Translations under genes and position numbers: made by a program
From: Promethearchaeota archaeon
GTDB taxonomy: Archaea; Asgardarchaeota; Lokiarchaeia; Sigynarchaeales; SOKP01
Direction: 5' to 3'
DNA: 64,000 bases
Assembly: GCA_004524515.1 (NCBI GenBank)
Contig: SDNV01000002.1
Span: forward strand, 7,473-71,472
The notes under the pieces: generated by a model
Databases searched by the model: none
Told to the model about the DNA's origin: nothing
What the model saw: only the letters and a program-made list of their open reading frames with translations
In this document: positions 18,221 to 27,268 of the stretch, piece after piece
Numbering within the stretch: position 1 is the first letter of the stretch
Layout of the letters: the number at the start of each line of letters is the position of its first letter

Positions 18221-19069
18221 ATGACAAAAATTCTAATTCAGTGCCCTTCTTGCAAAGCCAAAGGACATATTGATGTCTCAGAAGATAATCTAAAAAATGT
18301 TAAGAGGGGTTTATTAGCTGTTAATGTATCACAAAATATTTGTGACCATACATTTATTGCCTACATCGATAAGAATCTAAATATTCGCGACTATTTTATT
18401 GCTGATTATCAATTTCAAGTAGAACTTCCAGAAATAGAAGAATTGGAAGGGAAGAAAGATGTTATTGTACCAGAACAATATTTAACTAACTTAAATTTAG
18501 TTAAACTTAATGTCAATGCGAATTTAATGACGTATTTACTTAAAACCATTTTAATAAAAAAGAAAATCCTCATAATTTCAGATGATTCTTTTCTAAACAA
18601 CATTATCCATACTTTTTTTGAATACATAACTCAAGATTCGTTTGATGTTGATCTCTCCTTTTTATCAAATGAGCAATATAAGCAGGAGAGTAAAGCTTAT
18701 AAGAATTATATGATTTTTGAAGGAACTAAAATAATTAGAAATGTTGATAAAGCCTTGAATCTGAAGAAATTAGCCATTGAAAAGCAAATTATGCAAAAAT
18801 TCATGGCCGAAATCGATCTACATTCCAGTTTGTTATTTCTAAAGAATGACCTTCAAAAGGCTTATTTTCTGTCAAAATCTATGGTTGATATGATAAAGAG
18901 CCAAGATCAAAATGAAAAAATTAACATTCTAAAAATAAATAAAAAATTAGAAGAGATTCATAATACTAAAATTAATAATTTATACTTGGAATTTCTGGTT
19001 GAAATTGTCAGAAATTATTTTGGAATCAACGTACCAAGCATTTTTGAGAGTTTCCATGATTTATTGTAA
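18221..19069 (+). CDS. Uncharacterised zinc-finger protein, paralog A
   Basis: A 282-residue protein, the first of three tandem paralogs (a fourth is at 57579). The N-terminal domain has CPSC (C8, C11) and C41-x-H43 in ICDHTF, a likely C2CH zinc site, followed by AYIDKNLNIRDYFIADYQF, a block conserved in all four. The middle contains a hydrophobic helix, a lysine cluster and a strand (LIKKKILIIS), then IFEGTKIIRN. The C-terminal third is helical. There are no membrane helices. I do not recognise a described family. The central segment faintly recalls the DENN core of eukaryotic Rab exchange factors, which is speculation. Confidence 0.7.
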   Translation: MTKILIQCPSCKAKGHIDVSEDNLKNVKRGLLAVNVSQNICDHTFIAYIDKNLNIRDYFIADYQFQVELPEIEELEGKKDVIVPEQYLTNLNLVKLNVNANLMTYLLKTILIKKKILIISDDSFLNNIIHTFFEYITQDSFDVDLSFLSNEQYKQESKAYKNYMIFEGTKIIRNVDKALNLKKLAIEKQIMQKFMAEIDLHSSLLFLKNDLQKAYFLSKSMVDMIKSQDQNEKINILKINKKLEEIHNTKINNLYLEFLVEIVRNYFGINVPSIFESFHDLL

Positions 19070-19200
19070 ATTAATAGGGATAATTTAATTGAAAATACTA
19101 TAAATTTAAATTATCTTTTTTTTACTTTTCATTATAAGCAACTTTAGTTCAATAGTCCTTTAGTTAATTTGGAATCTTAATCACATTTTTTATCTTATAA

Positions 19201-20046
19201 ATGACAATTCTTCAAGTTATTTGTCCGGAGTGTTCAAAAAAGGGAGATATTGAAGTCTCTTTAGAAGCTTTAAAAAATGTCTCAAAAGGATTATTAGCTG
19301 TTCATATCCCTCACGATTCAGTTTGTTCACATTCTTTTATTATATATGTTGACAGGAATTTAAAAATAAGGGATTATTTCATGGCGGATTTTCAATTTCA
19401 GCTTCCAGAAATAATCCCCTCTGAAAGTGTTAAGGCCATCGGATTAACAGAGGAAAAATTAAAAGATTTAAGTATCGTGAAACTCAACTTATCTGCAACG
19501 TTATTAACGTACATTATAAAATCGATTTTATTAAAAAAAAAAATCTTAATAATCTCAAGTGAGTCTTTCATAAATCCATTGATTTTGGATTTTTTTAGAA
19601 TAATAACTCAAGAAAATTTTAATTTTAGCATCTCTTTTATATCTAAAGAAAGCTATGATGAGAAAAGTAAAGAATTCAATGATTTCATGGTTTTTGAGGG
19701 CACAATCTTAATTAATAATGCTAATAACTCTTTAAATCCGAAACAACTAAAAGTGGAAAAAAATTTTATCCATAATTTTCTCTCTGAAATTGATTTTAAA
19801 TCTAGTGTTATAATGTTAAAAAATGAATTGCATAAAGCTTACATGCTTTCAAGTTCAATAGTAGAAATCGTTCAAAATACAAACAATATTGAAAAAATCA
19901 ATGTTTCTAAATTGGCAAGGAATTTAGAGAAAAGCCACAAAATCAAAATAAACAGTGATTATCTAGATTTTTTACTTGATATAGTAAGAGATTATTTTGG
20001 TTTTAATGTACCAAGTGCGGTAGAAAGTTTTTTTAAAATGTTATAA
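19201..20046 (+). CDS. Uncharacterised zinc-finger protein, paralog B
   Basis: A 281-residue paralog of the preceding gene. It has CPEC at the N-terminus, CSHSF as the second metal pair, IYVDRNLKIRDYFMADFQF, then SILLKKKILIIS and MVFEGTILINN at the same positions. The C-terminus NVPSAVESF matches paralog A's NVPSIFESF. The intergenic space of about 130 bases is A/T-rich with no obvious ribosome site, so the transcript may be nearly leaderless. Function unknown. Confidence 0.7.
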   Translation: MTILQVICPECSKKGDIEVSLEALKNVSKGLLAVHIPHDSVCSHSFIIYVDRNLKIRDYFMADFQFQLPEIIPSESVKAIGLTEEKLKDLSIVKLNLSATLLTYIIKSILLKKKILIISSESFINPLILDFFRIITQENFNFSISFISKESYDEKSKEFNDFMVFEGTILINNANNSLNPKQLKVEKNFIHNFLSEIDFKSSVIMLKNELHKAYMLSSSIVEIVQNTNNIEKINVSKLARNLEKSHKIKINSDYLDFLLDIVRDYFGFNVPSAVESFFKML

Positions 20047-20234
20047 GTACTAATTGCATCCAAATTCAACTTAACTAATCTTATAATATTACATTTAGCG
20101 ATTCTGATTTTTTAACGCATAAATTAAAATATTGAATTAATATAGAAGAGAGATAAATATTTATAGATAAAACCCAATATTAACCAAATATTATTATTAA
20201 AATTTGAATTTTAAACATAAAACTATTCAAATTA

Positions 20235-21080
20235 ATGCCACAGATTCAAATTAGATGTCCATCATGTCATAAGAATGGAATCATAGAAATAGATGCAAAT
20301 GCATTAAAGGCTGTAACAAGTGGACTATTAGCCATAAATGTTGAGAGCAAAACAATCTGCGAACATTCTTTTATTACTTATGTGGATCGCAATCTTAAAA
20401 TCCGGGATTACTTCATAGCTGATTTTCAATTTGAAATTCCACAAACCCTCACAATAGAAAAAATAAAAGAAGAAAAGATTCCAGAATCAGAAATACTTAA
20501 TATAGACTTAATTAAACTTAATTTACCTGCCAACTTAGTTACTTTTATCATAAAATCCATTTTACTTAAGAAAAGAATTCTAATTCTTTTAGAAGAAGAA
20601 TTTTTGCATAATCAAGTAATAAATTTTTTCAAATACATTACTCTGGGAGCGTTTAATCTGGATATATCTATCATTTCTAAAATGGAATATAACCAGAACT
20701 CTAAAATTTACAAAAATTTTATGGTCTTTGATGGAGTTGATATTATAAAAAATATTAATAAGGGGATTAATCCAAAAAAATTAGCCATAGAAAAACAGAT
20801 TGTGCATAATTTCTTTTCTGAAGATGATTCCAATTCGAGTTTGATTCTTTTGCGAAACGATATTCAGAAAGCCTATGTACTTTCAAAATCTATTGTTGAT
20901 ATCATTAATAATCTAAAAAAGGATGAAAAAATTAACATACTAAAAATTTCGAAAGAAATAGAAGAAAGTTATAGTATTAAATTAAGTAATATGTATTTGG
21001 ATTTCTTAATTGAAATTGTCAAAAATTATTTTGAAATTGACATTCCTACTATCTCTCAAAGTTTTCTAAATTCAATTTAA
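20235..21080 (+). CDS. Uncharacterised zinc-finger protein, paralog C
   Basis: A 281-residue third tandem paralog. CPSC and CEHSF form the putative zinc site, TYVDRNLKIRDYFIADFQF the conserved block, and SILLKKRILILL and MVFDGVDIIKN the central region. It is followed after 186 bases by a seven-helix membrane protein gene; the same two families are again neighbours at 57.6-59.2 kb. That recurrence is the best clue to a shared job, perhaps membrane-linked signalling. Confidence 0.7.
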   Translation: MPQIQIRCPSCHKNGIIEIDANALKAVTSGLLAINVESKTICEHSFITYVDRNLKIRDYFIADFQFEIPQTLTIEKIKEEKIPESEILNIDLIKLNLPANLVTFIIKSILLKKRILILLEEEFLHNQVINFFKYITLGAFNLDISIISKMEYNQNSKIYKNFMVFDGVDIIKNINKGINPKKLAIEKQIVHNFFSEDDSNSSLILLRNDIQKAYVLSKSIVDIINNLKKDEKINILKISKEIEESYSIKLSNMYLDFLIEIVKNYFEIDIPTISQSFLNSI

Positions 21081-21266
21081 ATTATTTTTTATTGAATTAA
21101 ATCTTAAATAGTTTAACTTAGGATGTATTAAATGAACATATCCTCTTTTACCTCTTTAAAAGAGATATTATCTATTCTTACACTGTTTTAATAAAAGGAG
21201 TAAAAAGGTTTATTAATATTAATTTCAACTAAATATATAATCACATAATACTTAGGTTGATATAAA

Positions 21267-22001
21267 ATGGTAATTGCTCTTACTTTAGAAGAATATTTAC
21301 AAGGAAGCTTAGCACTCATATTTATAATCATCTCCTTAATAGTTGGAATAAAATTATTAATGAAATATTTAACCCATAAACAAAATGCTTTACTCTTTGC
21401 AGGGTTATCTTGGATTTTTATTGTATCTCCGTGGTTTAATACTGGGTTTAACTTCTTGTACGTAATCATAGCAGGAGTTTCTATGACAGATCAGGTATAT
21501 CTTTTAGTAGGGTATTTTTGGATACCTGTGCCATTAGTATTCTGGTTAGCATTATATACTGACTTAAAATATAAAAAATTACAGAAGAAAATAGTAATCA
21601 TTACCCTCATTCAGGGAATAGTCTATGAAATTATATTCCTTTTTTTTATTTTTACCGATATATCTGTAATAGGTACGAAAAGTGGGTATTTCAATGATGA
21701 GCTAAATTTACCTTTTTTAATCTATGTGCTAATTATCCTAATTATAGCAATAACAACAGGATTTTCCTTTGGCCTTGAATCTTTCAAATCAGAAAATCCC
21801 GAAATTAAATTGAAAGGAAAATTTATTTTAGCTGCATGGGCATCATTTTTTATTGGTGGGCTTTTAGATGCAGGATTATTAGTATTAAGTCCCTTGTTTT
21901 TAATATTCGTAAGATTGCTCCTAATATCCAGTGCCTTTGAATTTTATTTTGGATTTTTCTTGCCAAAATGGATTAAAGAGTTATTTTTAAAAGGACAATG
22001 A
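21267..22001 (+). CDS. Seven-helix membrane protein, paralog 1
   Basis: A 244-residue integral membrane protein. Seven hydrophobic segments can be read at roughly residues 11-32, 40-60, 72-95, 108-128, 148-170, 188-208 and 210-232. It ends in the basic amphipathic PKWIKELFLKG, matched by PEWMKKLFLKE in the paralog at 58490. There is no signalling domain or catalytic motif. The fold recalls seven-helix sensor modules at the N-terminus of signalling proteins, but here it stands alone. It lies directly downstream of zinc-finger paralog C. Confidence 0.7.
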   Translation: MVIALTLEEYLQGSLALIFIIISLIVGIKLLMKYLTHKQNALLFAGLSWIFIVSPWFNTGFNFLYVIIAGVSMTDQVYLLVGYFWIPVPLVFWLALYTDLKYKKLQKKIVIITLIQGIVYEIIFLFFIFTDISVIGTKSGYFNDELNLPFLIYVLIILIIAITTGFSFGLESFKSENPEIKLKGKFILAAWASFFIGGLLDAGLLVLSPLFLIFVRLLLISSAFEFYFGFFLPKWIKELFLKGQ

Positions 22002-22022
22002 TTTTTTCTAAATTTAATTCTA

Positions 22023-22051
22023 TTTTTTTTTAGTATTTTTTTTTAAAAAAA
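22023..22051. terminator. Bidirectional T/A-tract terminator
   Basis: T runs at 22023-22031 and 22036-22044 are followed directly by seven A (22045-22051). The plus-strand transcript of the seven-helix gene and the minus-strand RFC operon end on either side, so the block can give a U-tract in both directions. Confidence 0.5.
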
Positions 22052-22055
22052 GCCT

Positions 22056-23438
22056 CTATTTTAAAATTTTTTTTTCTGCTGCGTTTAAATCTAACCAATC
22101 ACTAATAAGTTTGAGTTGCTTTCGTGAAGAACCACATAGGATTCTCAAAAAGGGAACGAAATTTTGTATGGCTTCGAATTGAGATATCTCATATTTTAAA
22201 TTAATTTTCTCCACAATACTTTTTTCCGCTGTAGAGAGGGAGTAGGATCCTGAAGTAATATATCTTGGAAAAACAACCCGTCTAAACCCCTGGGTTGCTG
22301 GACTTTTTTTTCTAGATAAGGCAACACCCCCTGCAAAAAGATCATAAAAATAAGGCAATAATGCCCAATATTGATTTTTTCGAATCCTGCCAAATATTTC
22401 ATCTGCTAAAGATAAATTCTCATAGGCTTTAGCTATATCTTCGTTTGCATTCAGGAAAGTCGGGAGATTTTCATTGACCCATTTATATAAAAAGTTATAA
22501 TCTACATCAGATTTATCTGTTAAATCCCTTGCTTGTTCAAGTGTGTTTACTTTTTGGAATAAATCTCTAATTAATGTAAAAATCTCTTCAGTATTGTCTC
22601 GATGCAAACTTAAAATTAAATCCTTATTATCATCCTCCAAAAATCCTTGACTGATACCTTGAAGATCATTAATTACCCCCCTTAAATCCCCGTTATTTTT
22701 TTTTACAATCAATTCTAAATCTTCATTTTTAAAATTAGTAATATTCTCTCTTTTGAGGATCTGGTGACCAATTCTCATCATCTGGTCCTCTGGTAAGGGA
22801 TTTACTTCAAATCTTTGAATGTTTTTATATAAATTTTGAAGATTTTGCTTATACTCATTTGAACACATTATTATAGGAAATTGAGTATTTTCAACTAATT
22901 CTAAAATTGCGGGAACCGCACCTCGATCTTTTGTGCCATAAATCCCATCAACTTCGTCTATTAAAATTAATTTTTGTTTTGATTCTGTAATAAAATCCAC
23001 TATTCCTCGAGATTTAGTAGTTTCTTTTAATTTTAATTCAAGGGCTTCCCTAGTACGCGTATCAGAAGCATTAGTTTCAATTACATCCATGTTTAAATCA
23101 TTCGCAAGCGCATATACTATAGAAGTTTTACCAATACCGGGAGGCCCTTCTAATAAAACCGCTGCTTTTTCAGGAGGTAAGCTTACTTCCTCTTTTTGTT
23201 CTTTTTCTGGTACAGTTCTATTATAAGCTCTTAATTTTTTATTTTGGTCATTAAGATTTCCAATTTCTTTGAAAAAATTTTTTACAAAATTAGTTAATTC
23301 CTCTGCTAAATCAACTCGATGTCCTTTAACTTTAGCAGAGGGTAAAACCATATCTTTCATACTTTTGGGACGATATTTTTCAACCCAGGGAATTTCGATT
23401 TCTATTTGATTTTTTTTCTTTGCTATTCTACTCACCAA
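22056..23438 (-). CDS. rfcL: Replication factor C large subunit
   Basis: A clamp-loader AAA+ subunit that, with small subunits, opens the PCNA ring at primer ends. The N-terminal PWVEKYRPK box is at residues 17-25, Walker A GPPGIGKT at 98-105, NASDTRT near 123 and Walker B LILIDEVD at 157-164. A long insertion between the RFC box and Walker A (about 45-90) is typical of the large subunit. At 460 residues it has the usual archaeal length. I see no clear PIP box at the C-terminus. It is the last gene of a four-gene operon, six bases after the previous stop. The start is TTG 23438 or GTG 23435. Confidence 0.93.
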   Translation of the reverse strand: MVSRIAKKKNQIEIEIPWVEKYRPKSMKDMVLPSAKVKGHRVDLAEELTNFVKNFFKEIGNLNDQNKKLRAYNRTVPEKEQKEEVSLPPEKAAVLLEGPPGIGKTSIVYALANDLNMDVIETNASDTRTREALELKLKETTKSRGIVDFITESKQKLILIDEVDGIYGTKDRGAVPAILELVENTQFPIIMCSNEYKQNLQNLYKNIQRFEVNPLPEDQMMRIGHQILKRENITNFKNEDLELIVKKNNGDLRGVINDLQGISQGFLEDDNKDLILSLHRDNTEEIFTLIRDLFQKVNTLEQARDLTDKSDVDYNFLYKWVNENLPTFLNANEDIAKAYENLSLADEIFGRIRKNQYWALLPYFYDLFAGGVALSRKKSPATQGFRRVVFPRYITSGSYSLSTAEKSIVEKINLKYEISQFEAIQNFVPFLRILCGSSRKQLKLISDWLDLNAAEKKILK

Positions 23439-23444
23439 AAGTAG

Positions 23445-24491
23445 TTATAAATTTTCTGAAAATAGACATATTTTAGATAGAAGAGCATTTATCTGGATAT
23501 CTTGATCTATCCCATCTAATGCGCGAAAATCAGCATCCGCTATTAAATTAATCAAATTGCTTTTCGTAAATTTGCTTAAGGGTAATTTCATGATTTCATC
23601 AAGGATTAAGTTAAATAAATCGTGAGCATTGTATTTATAATTTGATATAATGTTTCTGGCTAATTCCCTTGCTTTTGGAAAATCCCCTCGTAGAGCTAAT
23701 AATAGTAAACTTCTAATTGTGCTATTTTGAAATTTCTGAAAATTTTCATATAATATTTCGATATCAACAGTTTTTCCATTTATACTGCATAATTGTAATA
23801 AATCAATTGCGTTTGAAATTTGCCCCTCACATAATTTATATAAAATTTCTATAACGCCATCTTCTAGTTGGACAGATTCTTTTTTTGAAATATTAATTAC
23901 TAATTCTTTAAAAGATGTAAAGTCTACCTGAGAAATTAAAAATATTTGGCATCTACTAATAATGGGCTCAATTACTCCCGAAATTTTAGTTGTAATTAAA
24001 ATCATACGACAATTTGAACCATACTTCTCCATAAGTCTTCGAAATCCTTGTTGGTTTGTCCCTAAAACCTCGAAATTTTTAACTATGAGTATTTTGAATG
24101 GAACATCTCCTAAAACTTTTAGTTGGACAAAGGGTTTTACTTTAACTTGAATAAATGCGGGGGTTGTTATCCTTTTTCCTGCGATACTGCCAATTTTGCT
24201 AGTAGAAACGTATGCTTCTGATCTCGCTAAATCCCTTTCTTCCTCGGTTAGCGGTTCATTAGCATATACTAATTTATAATTTGCATCTGCATATTTTCCG
24301 AGAAATTCTTTAGAAAATAGACGTGCAATAGTCGTTTTTCCAATACCTTCAGATCCCACAAATAATAAATGAGGAAAGTTTCGATTTTTAATTATATCTT
24401 TTAAATCTTTTATAATAGTTTGCCTTCCACACACCTCGTCTAAAGTCTTCGGAAGATACTTGATACGCCATATTGGAATCTCATCAGTCAA
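23445..24491 (-). CDS. Divergent RFC small-subunit-like AAA+ protein
   Basis: A 348-residue clamp-loader paralog between the canonical small and large subunit genes. Walker A GSEGIGKT (46-53) is intact and the arginine-finger SRC box is kept (IISRC, 177-181). Walker B, however, reads ILIVKNFE (134-141) instead of the DEAD-type box, so the acidic pair needed for ATP hydrolysis is missing. An insertion of about 35 residues (80-115) precedes it. It probably binds ATP but hydrolyses it poorly and forms a specialised position in the loader ring, as inactive subunits do in eukaryotic RFC and bacterial loaders. TTG start. Confidence 0.85.
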   Translation of the reverse strand: MTDEIPIWRIKYLPKTLDEVCGRQTIIKDLKDIIKNRNFPHLLFVGSEGIGKTTIARLFSKEFLGKYADANYKLVYANEPLTEEERDLARSEAYVSTSKIGSIAGKRITTPAFIQVKVKPFVQLKVLGDVPFKILIVKNFEVLGTNQQGFRRLMEKYGSNCRMILITTKISGVIEPIISRCQIFLISQVDFTSFKELVINISKKESVQLEDGVIEILYKLCEGQISNAIDLLQLCSINGKTVDIEILYENFQKFQNSTIRSLLLLALRGDFPKARELARNIISNYKYNAHDLFNLILDEIMKLPLSKFTKSNLINLIADADFRALDGIDQDIQINALLSKICLFSENL

Positions 24492-24520
24492 AAATCATCA
24501 CTTATCAATTTTGTTTGGAG

Positions 24521-25510
24521 TTAAGCTTTCTGCTTATTTATTTTTTGTATTATATCTGCCATCAAAGCAGTAATTTGAATTTTTTCATCTGCTCCTTGGC
24601 TGATTCTATAATCAATCTCTCCTAATACATTATATAAACAAATTTCATCTTTTTGCTCAATTTTTAATCGAGGTAAATTCTCTAAAATTTGGCGAATAAA
24701 ATTTCTACTGTCTAGATTTTCAACTTTTTCTAAAATCAAATTTGTTCGAATAAAATCACATTCACTTATTGCCTCAAATAAGCCTTCCAATGTCTCTTCA
24801 TCTAAAAATCCTGAAATTCTTAAAAGCTCGTTAATATCTAACTGTTCTAATAATTCAAGAGCGACTGCGCTTTGCAGAGCATTTATCGCCTTCCTTAAAT
24901 CTCCTCCTGATATAAAATATAAGATATCAAAGAAGGTGTCAGATTTTTCTGCTGGAATCTCTAAATTCTCTTGTTTGACAATAAATTTAAGTCGGTCGAC
25001 AATAACTTCTTTAGAAAGGCTCACAAATCTAAATACCGCACATCTAGAAATTATGGGATCAATGATGCGATTTATATAATTACACATTAAAATAAATTTT
25101 ACATTGTTTGATGTTTTTTCTATAATTCTTCTTAAAGCTTGTTGAACTTGAGTGGGAATATTATCCGCTTCGTCTAAAATAACAATTTTTAAGAAATCCT
25201 GATTTATTATCATGCTTTGATTAACGAAATCCTTTATAACACTTCTTACATAATCCATTCTCACCGTATCGGAAGCATTAAGTTCTAATAAATCCCTATA
25301 ATATCTATCTCCTTTCAACAGCCTTTTAGCGATAATTAAGGCAGCGCTTGTCTTTCCCGTACCCGCGGGGCCTGTAAAAATCATGTGAGGCATATTCCCG
25401 CTTTTTACAAAATCTTTTAAATTTTTTATAGCAACATTTTGACTTACAATATCGTCAAAATCCTTAGGCCGATATTTTTCAACCCAGGGAATCTCTAATT
25501 TAAAAGACAT
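24521..25510 (-). CDS. rfcS: Replication factor C small subunit
   Basis: A 329-residue canonical small subunit: EIPWVEKYRPK at the N-terminus, Walker A GPAGTGKT (47-54), LNASD at 77-81, Walker B ILDEAD (111-116), sensor 1 region FILMCNY and the SRC box IISRC (153-157). It works as the ATP-hydrolysing subunit of the PCNA loader. The gene lies 29 bases upstream of the divergent paralog and 20 bases after a GNAT gene, so all four are probably cotranscribed. Confidence 0.94.
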   Translation of the reverse strand: MSFKLEIPWVEKYRPKDFDDIVSQNVAIKNLKDFVKSGNMPHMIFTGPAGTGKTSAALIIAKRLLKGDRYYRDLLELNASDTVRMDYVRSVIKDFVNQSMIINQDFLKIVILDEADNIPTQVQQALRRIIEKTSNNVKFILMCNYINRIIDPIISRCAVFRFVSLSKEVIVDRLKFIVKQENLEIPAEKSDTFFDILYFISGGDLRKAINALQSAVALELLEQLDINELLRISGFLDEETLEGLFEAISECDFIRTNLILEKVENLDSRNFIRQILENLPRLKIEQKDEICLYNVLGEIDYRISQGADEKIQITALMADIIQKINKQKA

Positions 25511-25530
25511 TTGATTTCTTCCTTTTATCT

Positions 25531-25998
25531 CTAATCATTCGGATAATCTTTAGTAAGATCTAATTCTAAAACTTCATAAACTTTTTTAAAATTCATTTTC
25601 TCATATAGTTTGGATGCTTCTACTGCTTGATCTTTTATATTTACTTTGACCTTTTCAACTTTGATTCTTTTTAAATGTTCGAGAGCTTTTTTTAATAAAA
25701 GTTGTCCTACTCCTTGACCCCGATATTCATTTTTCAGATAAAGTTGCTTAATATATCCTTCTGACATTCCAAACGGATCAATTCTAAGTTCAGCTATAAT
25801 CATACCCGCAATTTCATTATTATCTTCATTTATAGCAATTAAAATCCCATGCCTTTGCAGAGGATCATATAATCTTCTTTGAATTCCCCAATCAAAACGT
25901 TTAGGATCAAATTGTTGTCCGAGCCCTTCTACTAATTGTTGTGTAAATTCTCTTAAAAAATCAATATCATCTGGAGAAGCAATTTCTACTTTAATCAA
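25531..25998 (-). CDS. GNAT-family N-acetyltransferase
   Basis: A 155-residue single-domain GNAT. The acetyl-CoA-binding loop NEYRGQGVGQLLLKKA (motif A, R/Q-x-x-G-x-G) is near residues 91-106, preceded by the IKQLYL strand and followed by a typical VNIKDQAVEASKLYEKMNF segment. It transfers acetyl from acetyl-CoA to an unknown amine or protein. It is the first gene of the RFC operon, 20 bases before rfcS. TTG start. Confidence 0.85.
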   Translation of the reverse strand: MIKVEIASPDDIDFLREFTQQLVEGLGQQFDPKRFDWGIQRRLYDPLQRHGILIAINEDNNEIAGMIIAELRIDPFGMSEGYIKQLYLKNEYRGQGVGQLLLKKALEHLKRIKVEKVKVNIKDQAVEASKLYEKMNFKKVYEVLELDLTKDYPND

Positions 25999-26292
25999 TT
26001 TTAATTCAGCTTCAAATTCTTTATATATTTCAAATTTTATAAGATAAATAAGTAATTTATATATTTTATTTATTTCAATTAATAAAATTTTTTTATTTAT
26101 TTCAAAATAAATCGACTATAAATCAAAAATCTCATATTCTATTTCTTACAAAAACAGAAATTAGATTGATATAAATTATTAAGGACGGTTTGTATGAAAA
26201 CATAATTTATTATATAAGATTTACAAATTAACTAAATTGAAAGATATAGTAAATTTAACATTGAATTAAAAAAAGCGCGGAATTTTCTTTAT

Positions 26293-26562
26293 TTATCTTG
26301 CTGAGACACCGTCCCATGCCTTTACCTCAGGATCAACATGACCACAACTCGGGCATTGTTGATTCACTTCCCAGGCTTCAAGTGCGGGATGAACCCTTGT
26401 GTAAAGACCACCACATTTTTCACAAACAAGAAATTTTGCTCCACAACCATCACACATCTCGAGCATACCTTTCTCAACAAATCGACAGGTTCTTTTCATC
26501 CATTCGTCATTAACAATTCTAAAACTTTTTCCCCCACATTCAGAACAAACCTTTTCAACCAA
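26293..26562 (-). CDS. Small multi-zinc-ribbon protein
   Basis: An 89-residue protein with CSEC near the N-terminus, CDGC and CEKC in the middle and CPSC near the C-terminus, plus a lone cysteine (RTCRF). That is enough for two zinc sites. It has no other domain. The TTG start at 26562 gives MVEKVCSECG. Such stand-alone ribbons usually bind nucleic acid or protein partners; the partner is unknown. The A/T-rich space of about 290 bases between this gene and the GNAT gene holds nothing I can name. Confidence 0.7.
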   Translation of the reverse strand: MVEKVCSECGGKSFRIVNDEWMKRTCRFVEKGMLEMCDGCGAKFLVCEKCGGLYTRVHPALEAWEVNQQCPSCGHVDPEVKAWDGVSAR

Positions 26563-26722
26563 AAATGAGCACCAATTTTTTAGTTTTTTTTAATTTGATC
26601 TATTTGATTAGGTTAGTTGAATATGTAATAAATTTTTTAATTAAAAATGTTTAGTTTTCCACTGAATAAAACTTGTCAACATATTACAACTTAAAAGAGC
26701 TCAATAATATATTAGTAATTTA

Positions 26723-27046
26723 TTACATTTTTAATTTTTTAGTTGCGCCCGTTCCTTTGACTTCGGGATTTATTTGTTCTAGTTCTCCAATTAATTGGAA
26801 CACTTTATCATCACTTAAAGCTTCGCTAAATTTTACTAACATTTCTTTGCTTCCAACAAATAACCCCTTTCTTTTCATGGGTTTTCCATCATCAGTTAAA
26901 GGATTAATTTCTAATTGCAATAAAGCTGGTCTGGTTTTTGTGGCAGGAACCTTCACAACAAATACACCTTGTACTGGGGTCTCCATTTTTTCCCAATCTT
27001 GCCCATTTTTAAGGTGTTCTGTTAATTGAGCTTGTATTTCAGGCAT
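26723..27046 (-). CDS. Small conserved-looking protein, unknown function
   Basis: A 107-residue soluble protein starting at ATG 27046. It has an alternating strand pattern (GVFVVKVPATKTRPALLQLEINP) followed by a lysine-rich turn (GKPMKRKGLFVGS) and a helix (KEMLVKFSEALSDDKVF). The tail is basic. There are no cysteines, membrane helices or known motif. It is divergent from the RHH regulator gene and shares the 220-base control region with it, so it may be a regulated target. Confidence 0.6.
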   Translation of the reverse strand: MPEIQAQLTEHLKNGQDWEKMETPVQGVFVVKVPATKTRPALLQLEINPLTDDGKPMKRKGLFVGSKEMLVKFSEALSDDKVFQLIGELEQINPEVKGTGATKKLKM

Positions 27047-27114
27047 TTATTACTCACCATTATAGATTCTATTAGATTTTTATTTTCTTATTTATTTTTT
27101 TTCATATAATATAT

Positions 27115-27139
27115 TATGTATTATATGTTACGTTATGTA
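27115..27139. promoter_or_regulatory. Direct repeats TATGTA/TATGTT, possible RHH operator
   Basis: TATGTA (27115), TATGTT (27124) and TATGTA (27134) recur at 9-10 base spacing, one helical turn, in the divergent control region between the small protein gene and the RHH gene. RHH proteins bind such spaced direct repeats cooperatively. The surroundings are very A/T-rich, so chance is possible. Confidence 0.35.
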
Positions 27140-27199
27140 CATTATATATATACTTTTTTATGATCTTTTTTGTCGGGATTCTTGGGGTCGGTTTCCACT

Positions 27200-27214
27200 G
27201 AAATGCTTAAATAT
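27200..27214 (+). promoter_or_regulatory. Archaeal BRE/TATA promoter of RHH gene
   Basis: GAAATGCTTAAATAT matches the archaeal BRE plus TATA pattern. Transcription would start about 25 bases downstream, leaving a leader of about 30 bases with a GGTGA ribosome site (27256-27260) before ATG 27269. Confidence 0.6.
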
Positions 27215-27268
27215 CACCTCCATATATATAATTATATAAAAATTTTCAAAGATTAGGTGATTAATATT

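Noticed and set aside
26298..26568. Two overlapping plus-strand open frames
   Set aside because: Both are antisense to the 89-residue zinc-ribbon gene, whose four CxxC motifs cannot be accidental.
27160..27205. Relatively G/C-rich patch resembling a C/D-box small RNA
   Set aside because: A CTGA is present but no proper RTGATGA box, and the patch overlaps the RHH promoter; not enough to call an RNA gene.
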